Shown piece by piece: positions 48,236 to 55,647 of a stretch of DNA of 64,000 nucleotides. The stretch's first letter is position 1. Each line of letters starts with the position of its first letter. The position numbers were made by a program, and so were the translations under genes. Location: positions 186,001-250,000 of the forward strand of contig JARGPU010000002.1 in NCBI GenBank assembly GCA_029210325.1, in the 5' to 3' direction. The notes under the pieces are model-generated. The model did no database searches. It worked only from the letters and a program-made list of their open reading frames with translations, and was not told the origin of the DNA. The stretch comes from Alcanivoracaceae bacterium. Its GTDB lineage: Bacteria > Pseudomonadota > Gammaproteobacteria > Pseudomonadales > Alcanivoracaceae.

Positions 48236-48799
48236 ATGGATATGCAAACAGCCATCCGGGAACGAGTCTCCTGTCCGCGGCTGGACGGGCCGGCGCCGAA
48301 TGCAGGCCAGCTTGAGCAGTTGCTTGCTGCTGCTATCCGCGCGCCAGACCACGGCCTGCTGCGGCCGTGGCGATTTATTGTTATACAGGGTGAGGAGCGC
48401 GTGCGTTTTGGCGAGATGCTGGTCCAGTGCTGCCGTCAGGACCAGCCTGATATCAGTGAAGCACAGTGCGAGAAGCTACGTCAGGCACCACTGCGTGCGC
48501 CGATGATGCTGATCGTGCTGGCAGAGGTGACCACGGGGCACAAGGTGTCAGTAATCGACCAGATTATGGCCTGTGCTGCTGCGGTGCAGAACTTGTTGCT
48601 TTGTGCCCATTCCATTGGGGTGGGGGCCATGTGGCGCACTGGCGCGCCCGCCTTGAGCCCGAGCCTGAAGGTACGGCTTGGATTCCGTCCGGAGGACGAG
48701 ATCGTCGGGTTTATCTATCTCGGCACTCCCTGTGGCAAAAGCAAGACACCCTCTGTCGATACGCCGGCAAGCTATATGAGAAGCCTTCCAGATGCCTGA
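48236..48799 (+). CDS. Nitroreductase family protein (YdjA-like)
   Basis: A 187-residue FMN-dependent nitroreductase-fold protein. Motifs RAPDHGLLRPWRF, the QNLLLCAHSIGVGAMWRTG stretch and GFIYLGTP match YdjA, a small nitroreductase of uncertain physiological substrate. I use ATG 48236, with a possible -10 TACAAT at 48197; ATG 48242 is also possible. It is divergent from the adenylate cyclase gene and overlaps the thioesterase gene by 8 bp. Confidence 0.88.
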   Translation: MDMQTAIRERVSCPRLDGPAPNAGQLEQLLAAAIRAPDHGLLRPWRFIVIQGEERVRFGEMLVQCCRQDQPDISEAQCEKLRQAPLRAPMMLIVLAEVTTGHKVSVIDQIMACAAAVQNLLLCAHSIGVGAMWRTGAPALSPSLKVRLGFRPEDEIVGFIYLGTPCGKSKTPSVDTPASYMRSLPDA

Positions 48800-49238
48800 C
48801 CTTGTGCAGTTGGCGGCGCGTGTCCGCGAGCATATTCCACTGACTCGATATATGGATTTTCGGCTGCAGCAGTTTGCCGCAGATCAGCTCACTCTTTGTG
48901 CTCCGTTGGCGCCGAATATCAATGATAAGGGCACCATGTTTGCAGGCAGTCAGGCGGCGCTGATGGCTTTGGCGGGCTGGTGTCTGACCACTTTGCAGGC
49001 AGAGATGCAGCTGCCAGGCGCCGATGTGCTGGCCATGCAAAATAGTCTGCGCTACCAGCGCCCAGTGACTGGCGAGCTAACCATTGTGGTGACAAGCTCG
49101 GCTGAATCACTGGCCCATTTTCGCCAGCGGCTGGCTCGTGGCGAACGTGGGGTTCTGGAGGTTGTAGCTGAGGGGCTCAATGCCGACGGTAGTGTAGCCA
49201 GCGTTTATCAAGCGCAATATATGGCCAGAGGCCTGTGA
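48792..49238 (+). CDS. Hotdog-fold thioesterase-like protein (YiiD C-terminal domain)
   Basis: A 148-residue protein matching the YiiD_C putative thioesterase domain: HIPLTRYMDFRL near the start, then APLAPNINDKGTMFAGSQAALMALAGW-type core (conserved NDKGTMFAGS and AGW). Stand-alone copies are common in marine gammaproteobacteria. The acyl substrate is unknown. Its ATG lies inside the end of the nitroreductase gene. Confidence 0.85.
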   Translation: MPDLVQLAARVREHIPLTRYMDFRLQQFAADQLTLCAPLAPNINDKGTMFAGSQAALMALAGWCLTTLQAEMQLPGADVLAMQNSLRYQRPVTGELTIVVTSSAESLAHFRQRLARGERGVLEVVAEGLNADGSVASVYQAQYMARGL

Positions 49239-49274
49239 TTGCTCAGTAATTGGTCAGTGGGTCCGCTTTTCCCG

Positions 49275-49303
49275 TTGCTACCCCTGCACGCCTCGGGTAA
49301 CCT
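49275..49303 (+). promoter_or_regulatory. Candidate promoter of tRNA-Ser
   Basis: -35 TTGCTA (49275-49280), 17-bp spacer, -10 TAACCT (49298-49303), then the G+C-rich stretch ACGCGCC, typical of a stringently controlled stable-RNA discriminator. Predicted transcription start is about 43 bases ahead of the tRNA. A short repeat CAAAAAAC / GTTTTTTG (49313-49320, 49334-49341) lies in the leader. Confidence 0.5.
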
Positions 49304-49352
49304 ACGCGCCTTCAAAAAACCGGCTTCAGTGCTGTTTTTTGATCCAGGTTCC

Positions 49353-49443
49353 GGTGAGGTGGCCGAGTGGCTGAAGGCGCACGCCTGGAAAGTGTGTATA
49401 CGTTAATAGCGTATCGAGGGTTCGAATCCCTCTCTCACCGCCA
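49353..49443 (+). tRNA. tRNA-Ser (anticodon GGA), CCA encoded
   Basis: A 91-base class II tRNA. The acceptor stem GGTGAGG pairs with TCTCACC (one G-U), the discriminator is G, and CCA is genomic. The anticodon loop CTGGAAA at 49385-49391 gives anticodon GGA (49387-49389). A long variable arm (GTATACG ... CGTATC) and the T-loop GGTTCGAATCC are clear. It reads UCC/UCU codons. The last ten bases take part in the palindrome described separately. Confidence 0.97.
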
Positions 49444-49492
49444 GATACTAAAAAGCCCCGCATCGCGGGGCTTTTTAGTATCTGGCGGTGAG
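49434..49492. repeat. Perfect 28-bp-arm palindrome joining the tRNA-Ser 3' end to its terminator
   Basis: The arms 49434-49461 and 49465-49492 are exact reverse complements around the 3-base loop ATC. The outer part of the left arm is the tRNA 3' end CTCACCGCCA, so an inverted copy of that end sits at 49483-49492. The inner part is the terminator stem. The right arm stops five bases before the rdgC stop codon. Confidence 0.95.
49450..49476. terminator. Bidirectional rho-independent terminator (tRNA-Ser / rdgC)
   Basis: Stem GCCCCGC/GCGGGGC with loop ATC, followed by TTTTT on the plus strand and, by symmetry, TTTTT on the minus strand. It serves the tRNA gene and the convergent rdgC gene. Confidence 0.92.
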
Positions 49493-49496
49493 GCTG

Positions 49497-50405
49497 CTAT
49501 GAGCTCGGCGACTCACCAAACGCTTCGGCTAACGCCCCAAGCATCTCCCGTAAAACCCCACCTTGCAAAGCAATCCGCGCCATCATCTCGGCCAGCGCAT
49601 CCTCCTTGTCCACCCCTTCAAGACTCTCCCGAATCACATCGAGCGCCTTGATTCGTTTGATCTGCACTTCTTCGGTTAGATCAAACTCCAGCTCGTCGCG
49701 GAAACTAACATTAAGCTTCACCACCTGCATGCCGGCTTCGATATGGTTGAGGATGTCTTCCTTGCCCAGATCGAATGAAGTAAAGCGCACACTGGCCGCT
49801 TCTTCGCCAGTGCCTTTTAGTTCGCAGCGATCGCCCAGGCCGAAGCCGTGGGGCAGTTGTTCTGGATGCTTTAGCCATTCGGTCATCAGCATGGCGGGTG
49901 AGGTTTCTGCGTCGGCGCGGCTCACCGGTAGGCTACCCAGTGCTTTACGCAGGCAGGAAATAACCTGCTCGGCACGATTATCAGATGAGCTATCTACCAG
50001 AATCCGTTTTGTATTCAGGTCAATTAGAAAACCGATGCGCCGTTGGCGGGTAAAAGCGCGCGGCATCAGCTCGAAGGTGATTTCATCTTTTAGTGCGGCT
50101 TTTTCCTTGCGGCCGGGGCGACGACCATCCCGTGCTTCGATAGCGTCCAGTCGCTCCTCCAGTTCTTCCTTAATGACGCCACCGGGCAGTAACCGGCTGG
50201 TTTCCTGCCAGACGCCATAGAGCAGGTTGTCGGTGGCGTGGATCAGGTTGTCATAGGCTTTCAGGGGGGCTACGAAGCCGTCCACGTTGAGCTGTTGCTG
50301 GCTGATTTTTGGGCAACGCAGGGTGGTTAATTTTTCTTCAAGCTGCTGCGCGGACCAGGGAAAGGGTTCGGCGCTTTGATAAACACAGAGATTGCGGATC
50401 CACAT
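49497..50405 (-). CDS. rdgC: Recombination-associated protein RdgC
   Basis: A 302-residue RdgC, a ring-forming double-strand DNA-binding protein that limits RecA activity. The start MWIRNLCVYQ, the LMPRAFTRQRRIGFLIDL segment and the acidic C-terminal EEVQIKRIKALD region match the family, as does length (~300). The ATG has no recognisable ribosome site. It is convergent with tRNA-Ser across the shared terminator, and upstream of it lies the 0.4-kb repeat cluster. Confidence 0.93.
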   Translation of the reverse strand: MWIRNLCVYQSAEPFPWSAQQLEEKLTTLRCPKISQQQLNVDGFVAPLKAYDNLIHATDNLLYGVWQETSRLLPGGVIKEELEERLDAIEARDGRRPGRKEKAALKDEITFELMPRAFTRQRRIGFLIDLNTKRILVDSSSDNRAEQVISCLRKALGSLPVSRADAETSPAMLMTEWLKHPEQLPHGFGLGDRCELKGTGEEAASVRFTSFDLGKEDILNHIEAGMQVVKLNVSFRDELEFDLTEEVQIKRIKALDVIRESLEGVDKEDALAEMMARIALQGGVLREMLGALAEAFGESPSS

Positions 50406-50438
50406 GGGGAGGTAAACCGGGTTGCTGTGGGAGGGTGG

Positions 50439-50490
50439 CCACCATAAAGGAGTGACGGGGGTGGCTCAACCACCTTGCTAAAGGAGTGGC
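50439..50490. repeat. Imperfect direct repeat CCACC-n-TAAAGGAGTG
   Basis: Two copies at 50439-50456 (CCACCATAAAGGAGTGAC) and 50470-50490 (CCACC, TTGC, then TAAAGGAGTGGC), 31 bases apart. They lie in the leader region of rdgC. Confidence 0.6.
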
Positions 50491-50529
50491 TTTAACCGCC
50501 AAATTTCTGCTTGGGCAGTGACCTTCTCC

Positions 50530-50643
50530 GGTTCTGTCACCTGTTCGGGGTTTGCGGGACACGCCGTGAACCCATCCCTGGGGGCTTGAGTTCGGCATCC
50601 CTGCCTCACACAGTCCCGCAAACCCCGAACAGGCGCCAGAACC
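50530..50643. repeat. REP-like palindrome with 31-bp arms
   Basis: Arms 50530-50560 and 50613-50643 are inverted copies with two mismatches, including a perfect 21-bp core starting CCTGTTCGGGGTTTGCGGG. The 52-base interior carries two CATCCCTG units, at 50573-50580 and 50597-50604. The layout is that of dispersed extragenic repeats in pseudomonad-like genomes. Confidence 0.8.
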
Positions 50644-50710
50644 TCGCATCCTGCTTTTTCCAAGCTTTTGGGCTTCACCCCTGGCCCTCGTTGGCTCGGT
50701 GTCTCCCTTA

Positions 50711-50786
50711 GGCGTGAACGCCACCATAATCCGGAGGGTGACTCAGCGTAGCGGTCACCCCGGAGGATTATGGCGGCGGTTGCGCC
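50711..50786. repeat. Imperfect palindrome with CCATAATCC / GGATTATGG arms
   Basis: Left arm 50711-50742 and right arm 50754-50786 pair imperfectly around CTCAGCGTAGC; the best-matched parts are CCATAATCC with GGATTATGG and GGTGAC with GTCACC. It lies just downstream of the HpaB-family stop and could fold in that transcript, but no T-run follows. Confidence 0.65.
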
Positions 50787-50812
50787 CGGGCACGGTGGTG
50801 AAGGTGGTGGGG

Positions 50813-52324
50813 TCAGGCTTGCTTGATGCCCGCCAGCTTTCTGGCATGCCACTTTTTCTTCTCCACATCCATGCCGCGCATAATCTGGATGCGTTGGGCC
50901 TGTGGGCTGCCCGCACCGTGCATGGATTCGGTCAGGTAGCCGACAGCATTGCGGCCCAAAGTCATGTTCTCGATCAGGCGCAGAATGCGCATGCGGTCTT
51001 CCACTGGAAGATCGTCGCGGCCCTTGAGGAATTTTTTGATGATCTCACCGGCTTCTTCGTGCTGATAATCCGCCTCGCTGGGCATGGTCACCATGATGCC
51101 GCCGGCCAGATCCTGAGCCAGTCGGGAAATTTCGTAGGGGAAGCGAGTGACGTTGTGCTTGCACACATTGGCCAGCATTGAGTCATTCATATAGATGCCG
51201 CTGGCCAGCTTTTTTGCTTCATGGGAGCTGGCAATTCCGCTGGAGTAAATGGTTTCGTTGAGGTGCACCATTTCCACCAGCTTGTCACGGATATGGCTGA
51301 CTTTGTCGAGGCCGTTGTACTCAGCAATGGACGCTGCAGCACCCACCAAAACATCGCCAAGACCTGTTTTACATACATAGCTGGCGCGATGGTAAGAGGT
51401 GAAGCGCGCCACCATGTCCTGGGCGAATTCGTACTCGCCGTCCATGAGGACATGCTCCCACGGAATAAATACGTCGTCGAAGTACACCAGCACTTCCTGA
51501 CCGCCGTATTCGGCATTGCCAGCATCAATATCACCGGCTTCCATGGAGCGCGTGTCGCAGCTCTGACGGCCATAGATATAGGTCAGGCCTTCGGCGTCGC
51601 CGGGGATCATGCCAACCACGGCGTAGTTTTTGTCTTCTTCGGTAAGGTTCATGGTCGGCATGACGCAGATCCAGTGCTGGTTCCAGCCGCCGGTCATGTG
51701 TGCCTTGGCGCCACGCACAAAAATGCCTTTGTCAGTACGCCCGGAGACATGCATAAACATGTCTGGATCGGCTTGCTCATGGGGGCGTTTGGAGCGATCA
51801 CCCTTTGGGTCGGTCATGGCAGCAGCAATCAGGATGTTTTTGCGCTGCGCCTCTTTCAACCACTCCATGTAGCGCTGGTGATACTGGGTGCCGTGCTTCT
51901 GGTCGATGTCATAGGTGATGGAGTGCAGCACGGAAATGGTGTCCAGCCCGGTGCAGCGCTGAAAACAGGTGCCGGTAATTTGCCCCATGCGGCGCTGCAT
52001 CTTGTTCTTCATCACCAGGTCATCCGGAGACTCAACAATATGCAGGAAGCGATTCACCTGGGCGTTGATCAGAGGTGAGTGGGCAGTAGCCAGTTGCGGG
52101 TCCTCAATGGCCAGGTCGTAGCTGGCGCGCAGGGCATTGATCGACGGTTTGATCATCGGGTGGTCGGCCGGCTCATCAACCAACTCACCAAACAGGAACA
52201 TCCGGGTGCCACGGCCGCGCAGGCTCTGCAGATACTCCTCACCGGTGCTGATGGTGGGCATGCGCGCCCAGCGTTCGGCGGCGGACTCTTCTCGGCGGGC
52301 TTTGATCGGGGTGACGGCGTTCAT
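50813..52324 (-). CDS. HpaB-family flavoprotein, 4-hydroxybutyryl-CoA dehydratase-like
   Basis: A 503-residue member of the 4-hydroxyphenylacetate 3-monooxygenase (HpaB) family, with the acyl-CoA dehydrogenase-like fold. It carries Cys120-x3-Cys124 (GTCFQRCTG) and His312-x5-Cys318 (YHRASYVCKTG). I recall the [4Fe-4S] ligands of 4-hydroxybutyryl-CoA dehydratase as Cys99, Cys103, His292 and Cys299, a near match in spacing. This points to a radical dehydratase or vinylacetyl-CoA isomerase-type enzyme rather than an aromatic hydroxylase. No HpaC reductase gene is adjacent. It diverges from fumarase. Confidence 0.82.
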   Translation of the reverse strand: MNAVTPIKARREESAAERWARMPTISTGEEYLQSLRGRGTRMFLFGELVDEPADHPMIKPSINALRASYDLAIEDPQLATAHSPLINAQVNRFLHIVESPDDLVMKNKMQRRMGQITGTCFQRCTGLDTISVLHSITYDIDQKHGTQYHQRYMEWLKEAQRKNILIAAAMTDPKGDRSKRPHEQADPDMFMHVSGRTDKGIFVRGAKAHMTGGWNQHWICVMPTMNLTEEDKNYAVVGMIPGDAEGLTYIYGRQSCDTRSMEAGDIDAGNAEYGGQEVLVYFDDVFIPWEHVLMDGEYEFAQDMVARFTSYHRASYVCKTGLGDVLVGAAASIAEYNGLDKVSHIRDKLVEMVHLNETIYSSGIASSHEAKKLASGIYMNDSMLANVCKHNVTRFPYEISRLAQDLAGGIMVTMPSEADYQHEEAGEIIKKFLKGRDDLPVEDRMRILRLIENMTLGRNAVGYLTESMHGAGSPQAQRIQIMRGMDVEKKKWHARKLAGIKQA

Positions 52325-52358
52325 CGGGCTCTCCGGTTGTTCTTGTGGGCGGGGCAGG

Positions 52359-52372
52359 GCTTGTCGACAAGC
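52359..52372. promoter_or_regulatory. 14-bp perfect palindrome, candidate operator
   Basis: GCTTGTCGACAAGC lies 35 bp upstream of the HpaB-family start, in the 225-bp divergent gap before fumarase. The size and position suit a repressor site of TetR or MarR type, but no regulator gene is nearby. Confidence 0.4.
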
Positions 52373-52511
52373 GAGTGACCCGGTGGTCGCTCCATGTTAG
52401 ACGGCACGGCGGGGAAGGCAATGTCCTCAGATGACAGCTGGCCTTCTCTTTTGGTCGCTGGTATTGCTGTTATTGCCGCTACGGGGTCGCCAGCGGGGTG
52501 GGGCAATCCGC

Positions 52512-52517
52512 TATAAT
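52512..52517 (+). promoter_or_regulatory. Candidate -10 box for fumarase
   Basis: Perfect TATAAT in the context CGCTATAATCGC, 32 bp before the fumarase ATG. The -35 is not recognisable at 17 bp. The same 12-base context and the same distance are seen before trpS. Confidence 0.5.
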
Positions 52518-52549
52518 CGCGGCCCCAACCGAGCCAACCGGAGCCAGTC

Positions 52550-54061
52550 ATGACGGTCATTCGCCAAGACGATGTGATCCAGAGCGTCGCCGACGCCCTG
52601 CAGTACATTTCCTACTATCACCCGCAGGATTTCGTTGAGGCGGTGCATGAGGCATATCAGCGCGAAGAGAGTCCGGCGGCAAAGGATGCCATGGCGCAGA
52701 TTCTGGTGAACTCGCGCATGTCGGCCATGGGCCATCGACCAATCTGTCAGGACACCGGCATTGTCACCGTGTTTTGCAAGGTCGGCATGAATGTCAGCTT
52801 CGAAGGCGATCTGTCGCTAACCGACATGATCAACGAGGGCGTGCGGCGCGCCTACAACCATCCGGATAACGTACTGCGTGCCTCGGTACTGTCCGACCCG
52901 GACGGCAAGCGTGCCAACACCAAAGACAACACCCCGGCAGTAATTCATTACGACATCGTGCCGGGCGACACGGTGGATTTTCAGGTGGCAGCCAAGGGCG
53001 GCGGCTCGGAAGCGAAGTCCAAGTTCGCCATGCTCAACCCGTCCGACTCGGTGGTGGACTGGGTGCTGGAGCAGGTGCCGAAGATGGGCGCCGGCTGGTG
53101 CCCCCCCGGCATGTTGGGTATCGGCATTGGCGGCACTGCGGAAAAGGCCATGCTGCTGGCGAAAGAATCGTTGATGGAGTCCATCGACATCCATGAGCTG
53201 AAGGCCCGTGGTGCGCAAACCCGCTCTGAAGAGCTGCGTCTTGAGTTGTTCGAAAAAGTGAACGCGCTGGGTATCGGCGCTCAGGGCCTTGGCGGCCTGA
53301 CTACGGTGCTGGATGTGAAGGTCTATGACACCCCGACCCATGCGGCTAATAAGCCGGTGGCGATCATTCCCAACTGCGCTGCGACTCGTCATGCGCACTT
53401 TGTGCTGGATGGCTCTGGCCCGGCACACCTTGAGGCGCCGAAGCTGGAAAGCTGGCCGGAAATTGCCTGGGGCAATGACGGCAAGTCGAAGCGCGTCAAT
53501 CTGGATAGCATTACCCCGGAAGAAATCCAGACATGGAAATCCGGCGATACCCTGTTGCTGAACGGTAAGCTGCTGACCGGCCGTGACGCCGCCCACAAGC
53601 GTATGGTCGACATGATCAATCGTGGTGAGCAGCTGCCGGTGGACTTCACCAACCGCTTTATTTACTACGTTGGCCCGGTGGATCCGGTCGGTGATGAAGT
53701 GGTCGGCCCGGCCGGCCCGACCACGGCAACGCGCATGGATAAGTTCACCCGTACCATGCTGGAAAAAACCGGTCTGATCGGCATGGTCGGCAAAGCTGAG
53801 CGTGGTGACACGGCGATTGATGCAATTCGTGACAGTAAGGCAGTCTATCTAATGGCTGTTGGTGGCGCTGCTTATCTGGTGTCCAAGGCAATTCGCAAAT
53901 CCCGTGTAGTTGCTTTTGAAGATCTGGGCATGGAGGCGATCTACGAGTTTGAAGTAGAAGATATGCCAGTCACCGTGGCGGTGGACTCCAGCGGCGTATC
54001 GGTTCATAAAACAGGACCGAAGATCTGGCAGGCGAAGATCGCCTTGAAGGAAGAAGCCTGA
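52550..54061 (+). CDS. Class I fumarate hydratase (Fe-S)
   Basis: A 503-residue oxygen-sensitive fumarase interconverting fumarate and malate. The [4Fe-4S] cysteines are Cys66 (ICQDTG), Cys184 (WCPPGMLG) and Cys276 (PNCAATRH), with spacing like E. coli FumA (105, 224, 318 from memory). Both the alpha and beta domains are fused in one chain. The ATG follows CCGGAG. The sigma factor gene of the next cluster starts 22 bp after its stop. Confidence 0.95.
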   Translation: MTVIRQDDVIQSVADALQYISYYHPQDFVEAVHEAYQREESPAAKDAMAQILVNSRMSAMGHRPICQDTGIVTVFCKVGMNVSFEGDLSLTDMINEGVRRAYNHPDNVLRASVLSDPDGKRANTKDNTPAVIHYDIVPGDTVDFQVAAKGGGSEAKSKFAMLNPSDSVVDWVLEQVPKMGAGWCPPGMLGIGIGGTAEKAMLLAKESLMESIDIHELKARGAQTRSEELRLELFEKVNALGIGAQGLGGLTTVLDVKVYDTPTHAANKPVAIIPNCAATRHAHFVLDGSGPAHLEAPKLESWPEIAWGNDGKSKRVNLDSITPEEIQTWKSGDTLLLNGKLLTGRDAAHKRMVDMINRGEQLPVDFTNRFIYYVGPVDPVGDEVVGPAGPTTATRMDKFTRTMLEKTGLIGMVGKAERGDTAIDAIRDSKAVYLMAVGGAAYLVSKAIRKSRVVAFEDLGMEAIYEFEVEDMPVTVAVDSSGVSVHKTGPKIWQAKIALKEEA

Positions 54062-54083
54062 AATATCTGATGAGTAGACAGGG

Positions 54084-54698
54084 ATGAGCAGCTTGCATGA
54101 TGACACCAGCGAGCTGGCTCAGCTACGCAGTGGTGATGAGGCAGCCTTCGCCAGACTAGTGCGTGCCCATCACCGTGCTTTACTGGCGCTGGCGCGGCCC
54201 ATAGTCGGAGAGTCCGAGGCGGCCGAAGTAGTGCAGATCGCCTGGATCAAGGCTCACGCCGCACTAAAGGATTTCGAAGGCCGCGCTGCGCTGCGCACTT
54301 GGTTGTCACGCATTGTTATCAACGAGGCGCGCATGATGCTACGCCAGCGCAAGCGCGAAGTGTTTCTGGAAGACATGCAGCCACAGGGTGCAGGCCCATT
54401 TGTAGACCGCTTCCGCAGTGATGGCCATTGGTCAGCACCGCCGGTGAACTGGCACGCAGACAGCCCCGACAGCCTGCTGACCCGGGAGGAGCTGGCCGAT
54501 TGTTTGGCGACCCTACTGGATAGTCTGCCGTCGAATCAGCGAGCTCTGCTGGAGCTGCGCGACAGTGACGGTGTGCCGTTTGACGAGGTCTGTAACATGT
54601 TGGGCGTGTCCGCATCCAATGCCCGGGTATTGTTGCATCGCGCCAGAAGCAGATTGTTTGCTTTGGTGGATCACTTTGAGGAGACAGGCGAATGCTGA
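54084..54698 (+). CDS. ECF-type RNA polymerase sigma factor
   Basis: A 204-residue sigma-70 family protein with region 2 (about 25-95: FARLVRAHHRALLALARPIVG, EAAEVVQIAWIKAH, here cut into parts, and FEGRAALRTWLSRI) and region 4 (about 145-195: LPSNQRALLELRDSDGVPF, then a helix-turn-helix and LLHRARSRLF). A ~40-residue linker is longer than in minimal ECF factors. Its stop overlaps the anti-sigma start. Only 22 bp separate it from fumarase, so it may be cotranscribed or driven from within that gene. Regulon unknown; the downstream genes are the obvious candidates. Confidence 0.92.
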   Translation: MSSLHDDTSELAQLRSGDEAAFARLVRAHHRALLALARPIVGESEAAEVVQIAWIKAHAALKDFEGRAALRTWLSRIVINEARMMLRQRKREVFLEDMQPQGAGPFVDRFRSDGHWSAPPVNWHADSPDSLLTREELADCLATLLDSLPSNQRALLELRDSDGVPFDEVCNMLGVSASNARVLLHRARSRLFALVDHFEETGEC

Positions 54699-54919
54699 GG
54701 TGTCGTGATGTTCCTGCAGAAGCAGAAGTGCTGCTGGACGGCGAGCTCGGCTTTGGCCGACGGGTGGCGCTACGTTTCCACCTGTTTATGTGCGGTAATT
54801 GCAGGCGCTACCTGAGTCAGCTACGCCTGTTACTAGGTGCTGTTCCGCAGATGCACGGTCAAGCCTCGGACGAGGAGGTGGACCAGGTGCTTGAGCGTTT
54901 ACACGATCATTCGCACTGA
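54692..54919 (+). CDS. Zinc-finger (ZAS-type) anti-sigma factor, short
   Basis: A 75-residue protein with the ZAS motif His30-x3-Cys34-x2-Cys37 (FHLFMCGNC) and an upstream Cys4. It has no membrane helix, so it would be a soluble, redox- or metal-sensing anti-sigma factor like a minimal RsrA/ChrR N-terminal domain. It overlaps the sigma gene by 7 bp, the usual pairing. Sensing through the Cys/His set is inferred. Confidence 0.87.
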   Translation: MLRCRDVPAEAEVLLDGELGFGRRVALRFHLFMCGNCRRYLSQLRLLLGAVPQMHGQASDEEVDQVLERLHDHSH

Positions 54920-54978
54920 AGCCTGTAACAAGAAGGGCGCTCACGCATCAGAGTCTCAACCCGATGCAGGAGCTAGCT

Positions 54979-55644
54979 ATGTCACCATTCATCCAGTCGT
55001 TCGTCCGCCTTCACTCTCTGTTTGATAAAACCCGCAGGCTTGATTTCCTTGCGCCCTTGCTGCTGCGCCTGTTTCTGGCTCCGGTGATGATTGCCGCTGG
55101 CTGGCAAAAGGCGGGTAGTTTCGAGTCTACCGTAGCATGGTTCGGCAATGACGACTGGGGGTTAGGACTACCGTTTCCTGCGCTATTGGCGGCACTTGCC
55201 ATCGCTACCGAGTTGTTCGGGGGCATCTTGCTACTGGTCGGGCTGGCAACACGCTACGTGGCAGTGCCATTGATGATCACCATGCTGGTGGCGGCGCTTA
55301 GTGTGCATTGGCATAACGGCTGGTTTGCAGTGGCGCCGTCCAACCCGGAAACCAGCATGGCCAGACCATTAGCAGCATTGGGTATTCCGGCGGCGCAGCG
55401 CAGTCTTGAGAACAGTGTCGAAGTGGGTCAGCGCCTGCAGGCCGCCAAGGGCTTGTTGCGAGAGCACGGTAATTACGGCTGGCTGACAGAAAAAGGAAGT
55501 GTCGTAGTTCTGAATAACGGTATTGAGTTTGCAGCGACCTATTTCATTATGCTGCTCGCACTTTTTTTCTATGGCGCCGGCCGCTGGTTGAGCATGGACT
55601 ATTGGATTGAGCGGCGTTTTCACTCCGCTACAGAGAGGCAATAA
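54979..55644 (+). CDS. DoxX-family membrane protein
   Basis: A 221-residue protein with four helices of the DoxX/HvfX type: LLLRLFLAPVMIAAGWQKAG, then ALLAALAIATELFGGILLLVGLATR-like helices and a C-terminal pair. A ~70-residue loop separates helices 3 and 4. ATG 54979 follows AGGAG by six bases; an ATG five codons earlier is discarded. DoxX proteins are linked with sulfur, thiol and redox metabolism at the membrane. It is three bases ahead of the peroxiredoxin-like gene. Confidence 0.85.
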   Translation: MSPFIQSFVRLHSLFDKTRRLDFLAPLLLRLFLAPVMIAAGWQKAGSFESTVAWFGNDDWGLGLPFPALLAALAIATELFGGILLLVGLATRYVAVPLMITMLVAALSVHWHNGWFAVAPSNPETSMARPLAALGIPAAQRSLENSVEVGQRLQAAKGLLREHGNYGWLTEKGSVVVLNNGIEFAATYFIMLLALFFYGAGRWLSMDYWIERRFHSATERQ

Positions 55645-55647
55645 CTT

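Larger units (their letters stand above)
50406..50812. other. 407-bp non-coding repeat-rich region
   Basis: No credible gene. It holds three repeat structures (listed separately) between the start of rdgC and the end of the HpaB-family gene. Open frames across it on the minus strand (50338-50727 and 50478-50852) are repeat-derived and lack any family resemblance. The rdgC promoter must also be here. Confidence 0.75.

Noticed and set aside
50430..50790. Possible CRISPR array in the repeat cluster
   Set aside because: Only two imperfect direct copies and two unrelated palindromes, irregular spacing and no cas genes.
49353..50812. Integrated element at tRNA-Ser
   Set aside because: No integrase or phage genes follow the tRNA; rdgC is a core gene. 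The duplicated tRNA end is inverted and adjacent, not a direct att repeat at a distance.
50338..50852. Two overlapping minus-strand open frames of 124-129 codons upstream of rdgC
   Set aside because: They run through the palindromic repeats, have repeat-derived composition (many Pro, Arg, Gly, Ser), no ribosome site and overlap rdgC or the HpaB-family gene.
51221..52078. Plus-strand open frame of 285 codons opposite the HpaB-family gene
   Set aside because: No family match, no ribosome site and entirely contained in a gene with clear motifs.
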